A stretch of DNA of 8,032 bases. Origin: an uncultured Myxococcales bacterium. GTDB lineage: Bacteria > Myxococcota_A > Bradymonadia > Bradymonadales > Bradymonadaceae. Positions within the stretch are counted from its first letter, which is position 1; each line of letters opens with the position of its first letter. The translations under genes were made by a program, and so were the position numbers. The notes under the pieces were generated by a model. The model was not told the origin of the DNA. It saw only the letters and a program-made list of their open reading frames with translations, and ran no database searches. This document shows, piece by piece, positions 1 to 5,499 of the stretch. The stretch is taken from assembly GCA_913058025.1 (NCBI GenBank), contig CAJXPN010000154.1, positions 1 through 8,032 of the forward strand. Reading direction: 5' to 3'.

Positions 1-821
1 ACGTTCTCGCAGACGCTGGCGAGCACGCCGGACGTGGCGGGGGAGGGCGCCCGCGTGGAGGCGGGCTTGCGGCGAGCGCGGCCCTGGCGCTGGGCGTCCT
101 TGAGGGCGGCGGAGTCGTAGGAGGAGCCGTCGGCGGCGCGGCGCACGGTGACCTCGTCGATGTCGCCGCGGGCCTCGAGCTCGCGGCGGACCTTGGAGAC
201 GAAGGGGTGGGTGACCTTGCACATCTTGGCGATGGCGTTGTTGGACAGGGTCCTCCAGTCGTCGTCCTCGAGCGCGCGGGAGACCGCGCTGCGCTTGTCG
301 TCGTTGGTGCGGCGCTTGCCGTGGGTGGCGTTGGCGCCGAGCGAGTGCGCGATGGCCTCGCGGCGCGTGCCCTGGATGACGCGCGCCTGGATGCGCTCGT
401 GCCCCGCGCGGCGGGCCGCGTGGACTCTGTGGAAGCCGTCGGCGAGCCAGGTGTGCTCGCCGTCCTCGAAGACGGTGACGGGCTCCCAGGCGACGCCCTC
501 GGGGTCGAGGACGAGCGAGGTCGCGTCGTCCCAGATCATGCGGCCGGCGTACTCGTCGAGGGTGGCCTCGTCGAGCTCGAGCCGGGGTTGCGTGCCGCCG
601 TCAAGGCGCAGGCCTTCGAGCGTGGCGTGGGCGACGGCGGGCGCAGGGGCGGGGCGGCGGGCGCGTCGGTCGAGCTCGGAGGAGAGCTGAGCGAGGCGCT
701 CGCGCTCGGCGATGAGCTCGGCCTGGCGGGCCTCGACCTCCTTGATCTTGGCGCCCGCGGAGCGCTCGACGCGCTCGAATTCCTGTGCGGCGAACATGCC
801 GCCGAGTCCTCGCTTAGCCAT
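1..821 (-). CDS. parB: ParB-like partition protein, 3' end beyond the window
   Basis: This open frame starts with ATG at 821 and gives 273 residues before leaving the window at position 1, so the C-terminus is missing. The N-terminus MAKRGLGGMF resembles the basic KRGLG peptide with which many ParB proteins contact ParA. Residues about 15-58 are rich in E, A, R and L and look like a coiled coil. Residues about 85-155 form the ParB/Spo0J-type N-terminal domain, with DGFHRVHAARRAG (128-140) in the place of the usual GERR-type nucleotide-binding motif. Residues about 165-215 (NATHGKRRTNDDKRSAV, then LSNNAIAKMCKVTHPFVSKVRREL) are the helix-turn-helix that would bind a centromere. ParB normally binds parS and stimulates ParA. 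Its ATG overlaps the end of parA by 8 nt (ATGGCTAA), and a GGAG (829-832) lies 7 nt upstream, so translation is probably coupled. The GFHR variant also fits the wider group of ParB-domain regulators, so function rests partly on the parA neighbour. Confidence 0.85.
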   Translation of the reverse strand, partial: MAKRGLGGMFAAQEFERVERSAGAKIKEVEARQAELIAERERLAQLSSELDRRARRPAPAPAVAHATLEGLRLDGGTQPRLELDEATLDEYAGRMIWDDATSLVLDPEGVAWEPVTVFEDGEHTWLADGFHRVHAARRAGHERIQARVIQGTRREAIAHSLGANATHGKRRTNDDKRSAVSRALEDDDWRTLSNNAIAKMCKVTHPFVSKVRRELEARGDIDEVTVRRAADGSSYDSAALKDAQRQGRARRKPASTRAPSPATSGVLASVCEN

Positions 822-1863
822 TGGAGCGCTCCATTCGGTCGAGGATCTCGTCGGTGACGTGGACGTAGTCCTTGCCCATCTTGGGCGCGTAGTCGGTGAT
901 GAGCTCTCGGTGGCTCGGGCACTCCTTGTAGCGGACGGACTCCCTGATCTTGCGCGTCATGACGAGCTCCCCGAGGTGCGTGTTGAGCGTGGAGGAGATG
1001 TCGCGGCTCAGGATGGTGCCCTTCTGGTAGCGGCACATCAGCACGCCGAGGACCTCGAGGTTCGGGTTGAAGTCGGGGTCGGAGAACTCGAGCAGCTTCG
1101 GGATGAACTGGGCGAGCCCGCTGATGGCCAGCGAGGAGACCTCCGTGGGCACGAGCACCCAACGTGAGCCGAGCAGCGCCGAGACCGTGCGGAGGTCGAA
1201 GTCACCCGGGCAGTCGTAGATGATGTAGTCGGCGCGCACGTTGCGCATGGCGCGCGCGAGCCGCTTCTCCGCGCCCCACTCCCCGACCATCTTGCGGTCG
1301 AGCGTGTCGAGGCGGTCGTGACCGGGCAGCAGGCGCAGCCCATCGACCACGCTCGGCCTGAACAGCTCCTCGGGGTCGACGTTGTCGTGCACGACCTCGA
1401 AGGCCGACCCCGTGGGCTCGGGGCCCTCGGGATCGAGCAGCCAGCTCGTCGCGTTCGCCTGGCCGTCCAGGTCCACGAGCACCACATCGAACCCGCGCTG
1501 GGCGAGGCATCCGGCGATCGAGACCGAGGAGGTCGTCTTGCAGGTGCCGCCCTTGCGCGACGCGATCGTGAGCGTACGCGGTGAGGCGTAGTGGGAGGTC
1601 TCAAGGACGCTCCTCCCCGCGCTCGCGGGTGTCAGCGAGGCGGCGTGCTTCGACGCCCCCTCGCGCGCCTCCTCGAGCGTCATTCCAAAGTAGGTGGCGA
1701 GCGCGTCGTAGTGGTCGATCTTGACCACGGCGCCCTTGTAGACCCGCGACACCGTCGCGCGATCCACCCCCAGGTATGTACCCAGCTCGTTCTGTGTGAC
1801 TCCGCGCGCCGTCGCCAGCGCGTTGAGGTAGCCCCCGAGCTCGATCTGCTCCGTCTGCTCCAT
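814..1863 (-). CDS. parA: HTH-ParA plasmid partition ATPase (type Ia-like)
   Basis: This 349-residue protein has an XRE-type helix-turn-helix at about 8-60 (GVTQNELGTYLGVDRATVSRV) followed by a ParA/MinD-type ATPase. The deviant Walker A is KGGTCKTT (104-111), keeping both lysines and the TT. VDLDGQAN (130-137) is the A' motif with its aspartates, and YIIYDCPGD (213-221) is Walker B. ParA ATPases move plasmid copies apart on the nucleoid together with ParB bound at parS. Proteins with an N-terminal DNA-binding domain (type Ia, as in P1 and F) also repress the par promoter, and a perfect dyad at 1902-1919 is a candidate operator. I chose ATG 1863 because AAGGAGG (1873-1879) sits 9 nt before it. 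The frame also has GTG at 1872, but that codon directly abuts the Shine-Dalgarno. The stop overlaps the start of parB. Walker A carries T-C where V-G is usual, within the family pattern but uncommon. Confidence 0.93.
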   Translation of the reverse strand: MEQTEQIELGGYLNALATARGVTQNELGTYLGVDRATVSRVYKGAVVKIDHYDALATYFGMTLEEAREGASKHAASLTPASAGRSVLETSHYASPRTLTIASRKGGTCKTTSSVSIAGCLAQRGFDVVLVDLDGQANATSWLLDPEGPEPTGSAFEVVHDNVDPEELFRPSVVDGLRLLPGHDRLDTLDRKMVGEWGAEKRLARAMRNVRADYIIYDCPGDFDLRTVSALLGSRWVLVPTEVSSLAISGLAQFIPKLLEFSDPDFNPNLEVLGVLMCRYQKGTILSRDISSTLNTHLGELVMTRKIRESVRYKECPSHRELITDYAPKMGKDYVHVTDEILDRMERSNG

Positions 1864-1872
1864 CGCGTTCAC

Positions 1873-1879
1873 CCTCCTT
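1873..1879 (-). promoter_or_regulatory. Shine-Dalgarno that fixes the parA start
   Basis: The minus strand reads AAGGAGG here, a near-perfect anti-16S match. It touches the upstream GTG (1870-1872) with no spacer but lies 9 nt before ATG 1861-1863, so the ATG is the likely start and the protein has 349 residues rather than 352. Confidence 0.8.
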
Positions 1880-1901
1880 GGTTCGCTCGCCGACGCGCTT
1901 C

Positions 1902-1919
1902 GACCCCATCCTTGGGGTC
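1902..1919. promoter_or_regulatory. Perfect dyad upstream of parA, candidate operator
   Basis: GACCCCA-tcct-TGGGGTC is a perfect 7-bp inverted repeat with a 4-base centre, 38 nt upstream of the parA start codon. That is where an autorepressor site would sit, and the ParA here carries its own helix-turn-helix. A related dyad lies upstream of the rep-like gene at 4745-4761. It has no T-run and sits in a 5' leader, so a terminator is unlikely. Use as an operator is inferred from position and symmetry only. Confidence 0.5.
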
Positions 1920-1961
1920 ATGAAAGCAACAGATTGCGCGTCGTCAGCGTCTGTCATGCCC

Positions 1962-1991
1962 AATACAACACAACCCCAACCCGTGAGACAA
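1962..1991 (-). promoter_or_regulatory. Possible sigma-70-like promoter for parA
   Basis: The minus strand has TTGTCT (1991-1986) and TGTATT (1967-1962) separated by 18 nt, each matching the consensus hexamers at 4 of 6 positions. It lies about 100 nt upstream of the parA start and upstream of the dyad at 1902-1919, so a repressor there would sit just downstream of transcription initiation. The hexamers are weak and the host sigma preferences unknown. Confidence 0.25.
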
Positions 1992-2148
1992 CTCTTTCCC
2001 CACGATTTCCTCACGAATGTGAGAAAACGACGTCCTCATTGCCATAGGCGCCTCGGACCGTTCGAGCCGACGTCGAGCTACGAGTCAGCGGCCCATGACC
2101 ACGGCTCCAACCGGACGCGCTGTTCGTACGTTGAAACGGTTACAACCC

Positions 2149-2817
2149 TCACGTCACCGACGCGAGGCCTCGCCTGATCGCCCTCACGGCGCCGTAGAGC
2201 AGCGCCGCGACCCCGACGGCCACGTGGATCGCGCCGCCGCTGAAGATCGCGTCGCCCCGCAGGCTCATCACCAGGAAGAGCTGCGCCCACCAGATGAGCT
2301 GGAGCGTGATGAAGAAGAGTCCGAACCCGGAGCTGAACCGTTGGGCCAGCGTGAGCTTTGCTGCGGGCGCGTGGGCCGGAGGTGAGAGCAGCAGCGCCAG
2401 GATGAAACCTCCAGCGACCACGTAGTAGTAGAGGCCGAGGTAGCTCAAGGCGCGCCACCACAGCGCGGCGTCGACGTCGCCGCCTCCGAGCAGCGACGCC
2501 CCCGTCACCGCGCCGCACAGCAAGAACGGCATGAAGAGGTCGGAGAGCGCGCCCTTCAGCGTCTCCTCCGAGACGAGCACGACGCCGACCCCGAGCAGGC
2601 AGAACTCGCCCATGTTGGCGACGCGGAAGACGGCGTCCCAGGGGCCGAGCCCCATACCGCCGTGGAGCAAGAGGTCCACGCCCGCGAGCACGAGCAACCC
2701 ATGGAGCATCACGACCGCGCGCACGAGGTTCGAGTCGGACGACTTCTCCGCGAACATCGCGCCCATCGCGATGATGCACACGAGCTCACCGATGACCCAG
2801 CCTCCCAATGGCTCCAT
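2149..2817 (-). CDS. Polytopic membrane protein of unknown function
   Basis: I do not recognise this 222-residue protein. Hydrophobic stretches at about 4-23, 31-51, 68-85, 92-110, 119-144, 161-185 and 193-212 suggest about seven membrane helices. There is no cleavable signal peptide, and the tail RAIRRGLASVT is basic, which favours a cytoplasmic C-terminus. Aromatic clusters (WWRALSYLGLYYY at 120-132, LIWWAQLF at 174-181) and glycine-rich helices are prominent. No transporter or enzyme motif is visible. ATG 2817 was chosen because AGGAG (2824-2828) lies 6 nt upstream and the first helix begins at once. An in-frame ATG at 2874 would add a short arginine- and proline-rich leader without a comparable ribosome site. 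It lies 69 nt after the rep-like gene on the same strand, so co-transcription is plausible. A small membrane protein between rep and par genes could act in copy number, exclusion or replicon anchoring, but that is speculation. Confidence 0.75.
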   Translation of the reverse strand: MEPLGGWVIGELVCIIAMGAMFAEKSSDSNLVRAVVMLHGLLVLAGVDLLLHGGMGLGPWDAVFRVANMGEFCLLGVGVVLVSEETLKGALSDLFMPFLLCGAVTGASLLGGGDVDAALWWRALSYLGLYYYVVAGGFILALLLSPPAHAPAAKLTLAQRFSSGFGLFFITLQLIWWAQLFLVMSLRGDAIFSGGAIHVAVGVAALLYGAVRAIRRGLASVT

Positions 2818-2823
2818 AGCTCG

Positions 2824-2828
2824 CTCCT
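2824..2828 (-). promoter_or_regulatory. Shine-Dalgarno of the membrane protein gene
   Basis: AGGAG on the minus strand lies 6 nt before ATG 2815-2817. It selects this start over the in-frame ATG at 2874. Confidence 0.7.
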
Positions 2829-2886
2829 GTACTCGAGTGGGTGGCGCTGGTGCGCGCCTCACGCGCGGCATCACCCGAGCCGACGC

Positions 2887-4662
2887 TCAGGCGATGGCGT
2901 CGCGGGTGTGGTTTCGGCCGCTGATGAACGCGTCGGGCGGCAGGTAACCGAGCAGGGTCCGGGGGAGCTGGATCGCGATGCGTCGGCGTGCGTCGCGCTT
3001 GAGCGAGAAGCTCGTGCGCTCGAAGAACTCGGCGTCGTAGGAGACGATGAGCTCGCGCTCGACGAGCAGGTCCAGGTAGGAGCGCAGCCTCGAGACGAGG
3101 CGGAACGGATTCTGCGCGTCGGTAGGGTTCTCCAGGTTCGCCCACGTGTAGAGGACCTCGAAGGTCGGCGCGAACGCGCCCTCGTCGTCGAAGCGATCCT
3201 CTCGGGTGCGCGCTCGCCGCGCGTTGTAGGCGCGCTGGATGATGGTCCAGTAGAGGTTGAAGGGCTCTGAGGTGTGCGAGGAGAGCTCGAAGGCGCGCCG
3301 GTCCAGGAGCATGAAGCTCGCGGAGGGCCCGCGGGCGTCCTGCATCCGCCAGAGCTCGGGCGCGATCATCCAGACCCCGAGCTCGGCCTTGGACCGACCG
3401 AGGCCGTCCGGCAGACCCTTCGAGACCTCCACGCGGTCGCGCAGGCGCTGGATGATGGGCCCCGTCCAGGTGATCGAGCCCGAGCCGGACTCGTCACGCA
3501 CGGTGCGCGTGAGCTCGATGTGCTCGAGCATGGCGCGGACCGCGCGCACGCGGTCGCGGTTGCGCTTCTGGGTGTGGTCGAGGCCGATGCGGCGGGTCAG
3601 GCGGGCGGCGGTCTCCGAGTCGAGCAGCGAACCGGAGGCGAACTTGAAGGCCGAGCGCCGCGCGTCCTCGCGGGCGATGAGGAACATCCCGGCGACGACG
3701 CGCGGGATGTCGTTGGTGAGCCCGGCGAGGTGCGAGGTCGAGGGGACCTTGCCGTGGGCGGACTTGTAGATCTGGACGACGGCGCTCGCGAGCGCGCCCG
3801 GCGCGTCCATCTTGTGCTCGTCGGGGGCGCCGGGGGCGCGCCTGAGGAGGTCCTCGATGGGGACGCGCATCACGCTAGGGTTGTCCTTGACCGACTGGTC
3901 GTGGTCCAGGACCAGGCGCTTGTCGTAGACGAGCACGAGCTGCTGAGACCCCGCCCCCTCGCTGTGGTACTTCGCGCCGGCGTCTCGCCAGCCCGCCTCG
4001 CCGTCTCGCACGAGCGAGCCGAGGTGGCCCGACTCACGCGGGAGCGTGGACATCGGGCCGTGGGGCAGCGCGACCATCGTGTGGGAGGACTCGTCCCGCC
4101 AGCGCTTGAAGCAGTAGGAGACGAGGCGGTCGAGCGCGAGCTCGTCGCACTCGAAGCCGTCCGCGTCGCTCGCGTTGAGGCGTCGGTAGGAGCTCGTGAA
4201 GACGATGACGAGGCGGGCGAGGTAGCGGATACCGTTGGGGTCGTCGACGAGCTCTCCGGCGAGCTCGGTGACGTCGTCCTGGCTCAGGTCAGACCTCGCG
4301 TCGTCGAGACGATGCGTGAGCCCGCTGAGGAGGTCGAAGTGGTCGATGAGGTGCTTGGTCGCCTGGCGTCGACGCTCGTCGGCGACGTGCCGCTTGTGGT
4401 TGCACACGAGCTGGAAGAGCTCGGCGCGGGCGGCGAGGTGCTCGGTGCGGCGGTCGACGTCGGGGAGGTGAGAGAAGAGCACGCGTCTGGCGAGCTCCCG
4501 GTGCCAGGACGGGCTGGGGATGGGGGCGTCCTTCATCGGATGGACGCCGGAGCAGCCGGGGAGGGCGCTCTCGTCGTGATCGACGTCCGCGTCGGCGAAG
4601 GGCGCCGCGAGGAACTCGAGCTGCTGTCGCAGCGTCGTCAATGAGGGCTTCGTCTTGGCCAT
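2887..4662 (-). CDS. Putative plasmid replication initiator (unrecognised family)
   Basis: This 591-residue, highly charged soluble protein is not one I can place in a named family. There is no signal peptide or membrane segment. Residues about 320-405 look like a winged helix: a helical run AARLTRRIGLDHTQKRNRD (352-370) and VRAMLEHIELTRTV, then a short strand pair around SGSITWTGPI. A second possible winged helix lies at about 450-545 (FMLLDRRAFELSS, YWTIIQRAYNARRAR, FRLVSRLRSYLDLLVERELIVSYD), and its LDRRAFELSS stretch recalls iteron-binding initiators. The N-terminal half is helical and rich in R, H and D. Tandem winged helices are typical of iteron Rep proteins, and the gene lies directly downstream of a tandem array and two genes before parAB, which is the basis for the call. 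ATG 4662 was chosen because GGAGG (4671-4675) lies 8 nt upstream. The frame stays open to 4893, but that part runs through AT-richer regulatory DNA. A different DNA-binding role, such as a regulator, remains possible. Confidence 0.55.
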   Translation of the reverse strand: MAKTKPSLTTLRQQLEFLAAPFADADVDHDESALPGCSGVHPMKDAPIPSPSWHRELARRVLFSHLPDVDRRTEHLAARAELFQLVCNHKRHVADERRRQATKHLIDHFDLLSGLTHRLDDARSDLSQDDVTELAGELVDDPNGIRYLARLVIVFTSSYRRLNASDADGFECDELALDRLVSYCFKRWRDESSHTMVALPHGPMSTLPRESGHLGSLVRDGEAGWRDAGAKYHSEGAGSQQLVLVYDKRLVLDHDQSVKDNPSVMRVPIEDLLRRAPGAPDEHKMDAPGALASAVVQIYKSAHGKVPSTSHLAGLTNDIPRVVAGMFLIAREDARRSAFKFASGSLLDSETAARLTRRIGLDHTQKRNRDRVRAVRAMLEHIELTRTVRDESGSGSITWTGPIIQRLRDRVEVSKGLPDGLGRSKAELGVWMIAPELWRMQDARGPSASFMLLDRRAFELSSHTSEPFNLYWTIIQRAYNARRARTREDRFDDEGAFAPTFEVLYTWANLENPTDAQNPFRLVSRLRSYLDLLVERELIVSYDAEFFERTSFSLKRDARRRIAIQLPRTLLGYLPPDAFISGRNHTRDAIA

Positions 4663-4670
4663 ACGCTTCG

Positions 4671-4675
4671 CCTCC
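4671..4675 (-). promoter_or_regulatory. Shine-Dalgarno that fixes the rep-like start
   Basis: GGAGG on the minus strand lies 8 nt before ATG 4660-4662. The alternative ATG at 4675-4677 overlaps this site, and starts up to 4893 have nothing comparable, so translation most likely begins MAKTKPSL. Confidence 0.75.
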
Positions 4676-4744
4676 ATGCGTTGCGTGATGTGTTCTCCCT
4701 CGGCTGGTCTCTCGGCCAGGTGTCGGGGTTCGTCGTCAAGGTGT

Positions 4745-4761
4745 GACTTCATCCTGAAGTC
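4745..4761. promoter_or_regulatory. Perfect dyad upstream of the rep-like gene, candidate operator
   Basis: GACTTCA-tcc-TGAAGTC is a perfect 7-bp inverted repeat with a 3-base centre, 82 nt upstream of the rep-like start. It resembles the dyad upstream of parA (GACCCCA-tcct-TGGGGTC) in the outer GAC/GTC, the CATCC centre and its orientation relative to the gene. Binding by a shared regulator, perhaps the ParA helix-turn-helix or the Rep-like protein itself, is inferred. Confidence 0.45.
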
Positions 4762-4883
4762 GTTCGTTGACGTTGACCACTTAACCGCAGCGGGGCATCT
4801 GAGCGCAAGCCCCCGAAAGTCCGCCCCTGTTCCCAATTCCGAGGTGAGCGCGACCGAAGGGATGCGCGCTCGCCTCGAGCTAC

Positions 4884-4912
4884 AAGAGCTCATTCTCTAA
4901 GAATGTTCTCTT
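4884..4912. repeat. Nested imperfect dyad between array and rep-like gene
   Basis: Read on the plus strand, an inner perfect repeat CATTCT-cta-AGAATG (4891-4905) is flanked by a second pair AAGAG (4884-4888) and CTCTT (4908-4912), separated by a 2-base mismatch on each side. The whole could be an operator or a cruciform-forming element in an origin. As a terminator it would serve no visible gene on the plus strand, and on the minus strand it is not followed by a T-run. Confidence 0.45.
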
Positions 4913-4935
4913 TTAGCTACACTCACGCGCGAGAG

Positions 4936-4956
4936 GAAAATAGTCTATATATATCA
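4936..4956. other. AT-rich segment next to the repeat array
   Basis: This run contains GGAAAATAG and then TATATATAT (4946-4954), the most AT-rich spot in the window, about 30 bp from the first repeat unit. Iteron origins usually have an AT-rich unwinding element beside the initiator sites. It could equally supply the -10 of a promoter for the rep-like gene. Confidence 0.35.
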
Positions 4957-4987
4957 GAAGCTTACGGCATGTTTTGGCGAAGTTGTT

Positions 4988-5499
4988 CCACCGAGGCGAA
5001 CCCAAGAAGCGGGTATTTGCCACTGAGGTGAACCCAAGAAGCGGGTATTTGCCACCGAGGTGAACCCAAGAAGCGGGTATTTGGAGCCTTTGGAGGTGGT
5101 TTTGGGCTCGGAACTTCCACTGAGGTGAACCCAAGAGCGGGTATTTGCCACTGAGGTGAACCCAAGAAGCGGGAATTCTCCACCGAGGTGAACCCAGAAA
5201 GCGGGAATTCTCCACCGAGGTGAACCCAAGAACTGGGTATTTGCCACGGGATCGAACCCAAGATCCGGGTATTCTCCACCGAAGCGAACCCAAGATCCGG
5301 GTATTCTCCACTCAGACGAACCCAAGATCCGGGTATTTGCCACGGGATCGAACCCAAGATCCGGGTATTCTCCACTCAGACGAACCCAAGATCCGGGTAT
5401 TCTCCACTCAGACGAACCCAGGATCTGGGTATTCTCCACCGAGGAGAACCCAAGATCCGGGAATTCCCCACTGAGGCGAACCCAAGATCCGGGAATTCC
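4988..5499. repeat. Tandem array of fifteen 32-bp iteron-like repeats, candidate origin
   Basis: Fifteen head-to-tail units can be delimited: 4988, 5020, 5052, 5117, 5148, 5180, 5212, 5244, 5276, 5308, 5340, 5372, 5404, 5436 and 5468, the last ending at 5499. Every unit has the plan CCAC, 7 variable bases, AACCCAAG, 4 variable bases, GGG, then TATTTG, TATTCT, AATTCT or AATTCC. The AACCCAAG core is altered only in unit 6 (AACCCAGA) and unit 13 (AACCCAGG). All units are 32 bp except unit 4 (31 bp). A 33-bp degenerate insert separates units 3 and 4. CCC and GGG inside each unit form a small imperfect dyad. The array lies just upstream of the rep-like gene and beside AT-rich DNA, the arrangement of iterons, which bind the initiator and limit copy number. 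Iterons are usually about 17-22 bp, so 32 bp is long. A partition centromere is the main alternative. It is not CRISPR, as there are no spacers. Confidence 0.85.
5084..5116. repeat. Degenerate slot interrupting the 32-bp array
   Basis: This 33-bp stretch replaces one unit between repeats 3 and 4. It is G/T-rich, keeps GGAGGTG where units have a similar GAGGTG block, and contains TTTTGGG, the complement of the CCCAA in the usual core. It runs into a GGAA-c-TTCC dyad (5110-5118) at the start of the next unit. Its extra base is balanced by the missing base in the following unit. Confidence 0.5.

Larger units (their letters stand above)
1873..2148. other. Non-coding control region between the membrane gene and parA
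   Basis: This 276-bp stretch is visibly less GC-rich than its neighbours and holds no convincing gene. It contains the parA Shine-Dalgarno, the dyad at 1902-1919 and a possible promoter. A second dyad, CTCAC-gaat-GTGAG (2010-2023), extends with one mismatch to TTT...AAA arms over 2006-2027, and another GTGAG occurs at 1983-1987. Near the end of the membrane gene there are short dyads CGTT-ga-AACG (2129-2138) and GGTT-ac-AACC (2138-2147). No hairpin followed by a T-run was found, so transcription may read through from the membrane gene into parA in addition to any local promoter. Confidence 0.5.
4663..4987. promoter_or_regulatory. Upstream region of the rep-like gene
   Basis: About 325 bp lie between the repeat array and the rep-like start, AT-richer than the genes and with no convincing gene of its own. 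It holds, reading toward the gene, a TATATATAT block (4946-4954) within an AT-rich run 4936-4956, a nested dyad at 4884-4912, a tandem TTGACG-TTGACC (4767-4778), and a perfect dyad at 4745-4761. TTGACG at 4734-4739 resembles a -35 box but no good -10 follows. I cannot pick a promoter with confidence. The layout of repeats, AT-rich DNA, dyads and initiator gene is what an iteron-controlled origin with an autoregulated rep promoter would show. Confidence 0.5.

Noticed and set aside
2122..2138. parS-like site of the TGTTTCACGTGAAACA type
   Set aside because: TGTTCGTACGTTGAAAC is only loosely similar and not a proper palindrome. In type Ia systems the centromere usually lies downstream of parB, outside this window.
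2162..2173. Palindrome GCGAGGCCTCGC as a terminator of the membrane gene
   Set aside because: It lies within the last codons, has no loop and no T-run follows.
1878..2177. 99-codon plus-strand frame in the parA leader
   Set aside because: No ribosome site, unusual composition, and it runs through dyads and into the end of the membrane gene in antisense.
3274..4644. 456-codon open frame on the plus strand opposite the rep-like gene
   Set aside because: Antisense frame produced by high GC at codon third positions. The peptide is low-complexity in V, E, G, R and A with no domain.
4663..4893. 77-residue N-terminal extension of the rep-like protein
   Set aside because: The frame is open, but it crosses AT-richer DNA with dyads, has no ribosome site at its starts, and a strong GGAGG precedes ATG 4662.
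4988..5499. CRISPR array
   Set aside because: Units are contiguous with no unique spacers. The variable blocks are 4-7 bases and recur between units, the period includes them, and no cas gene is near.
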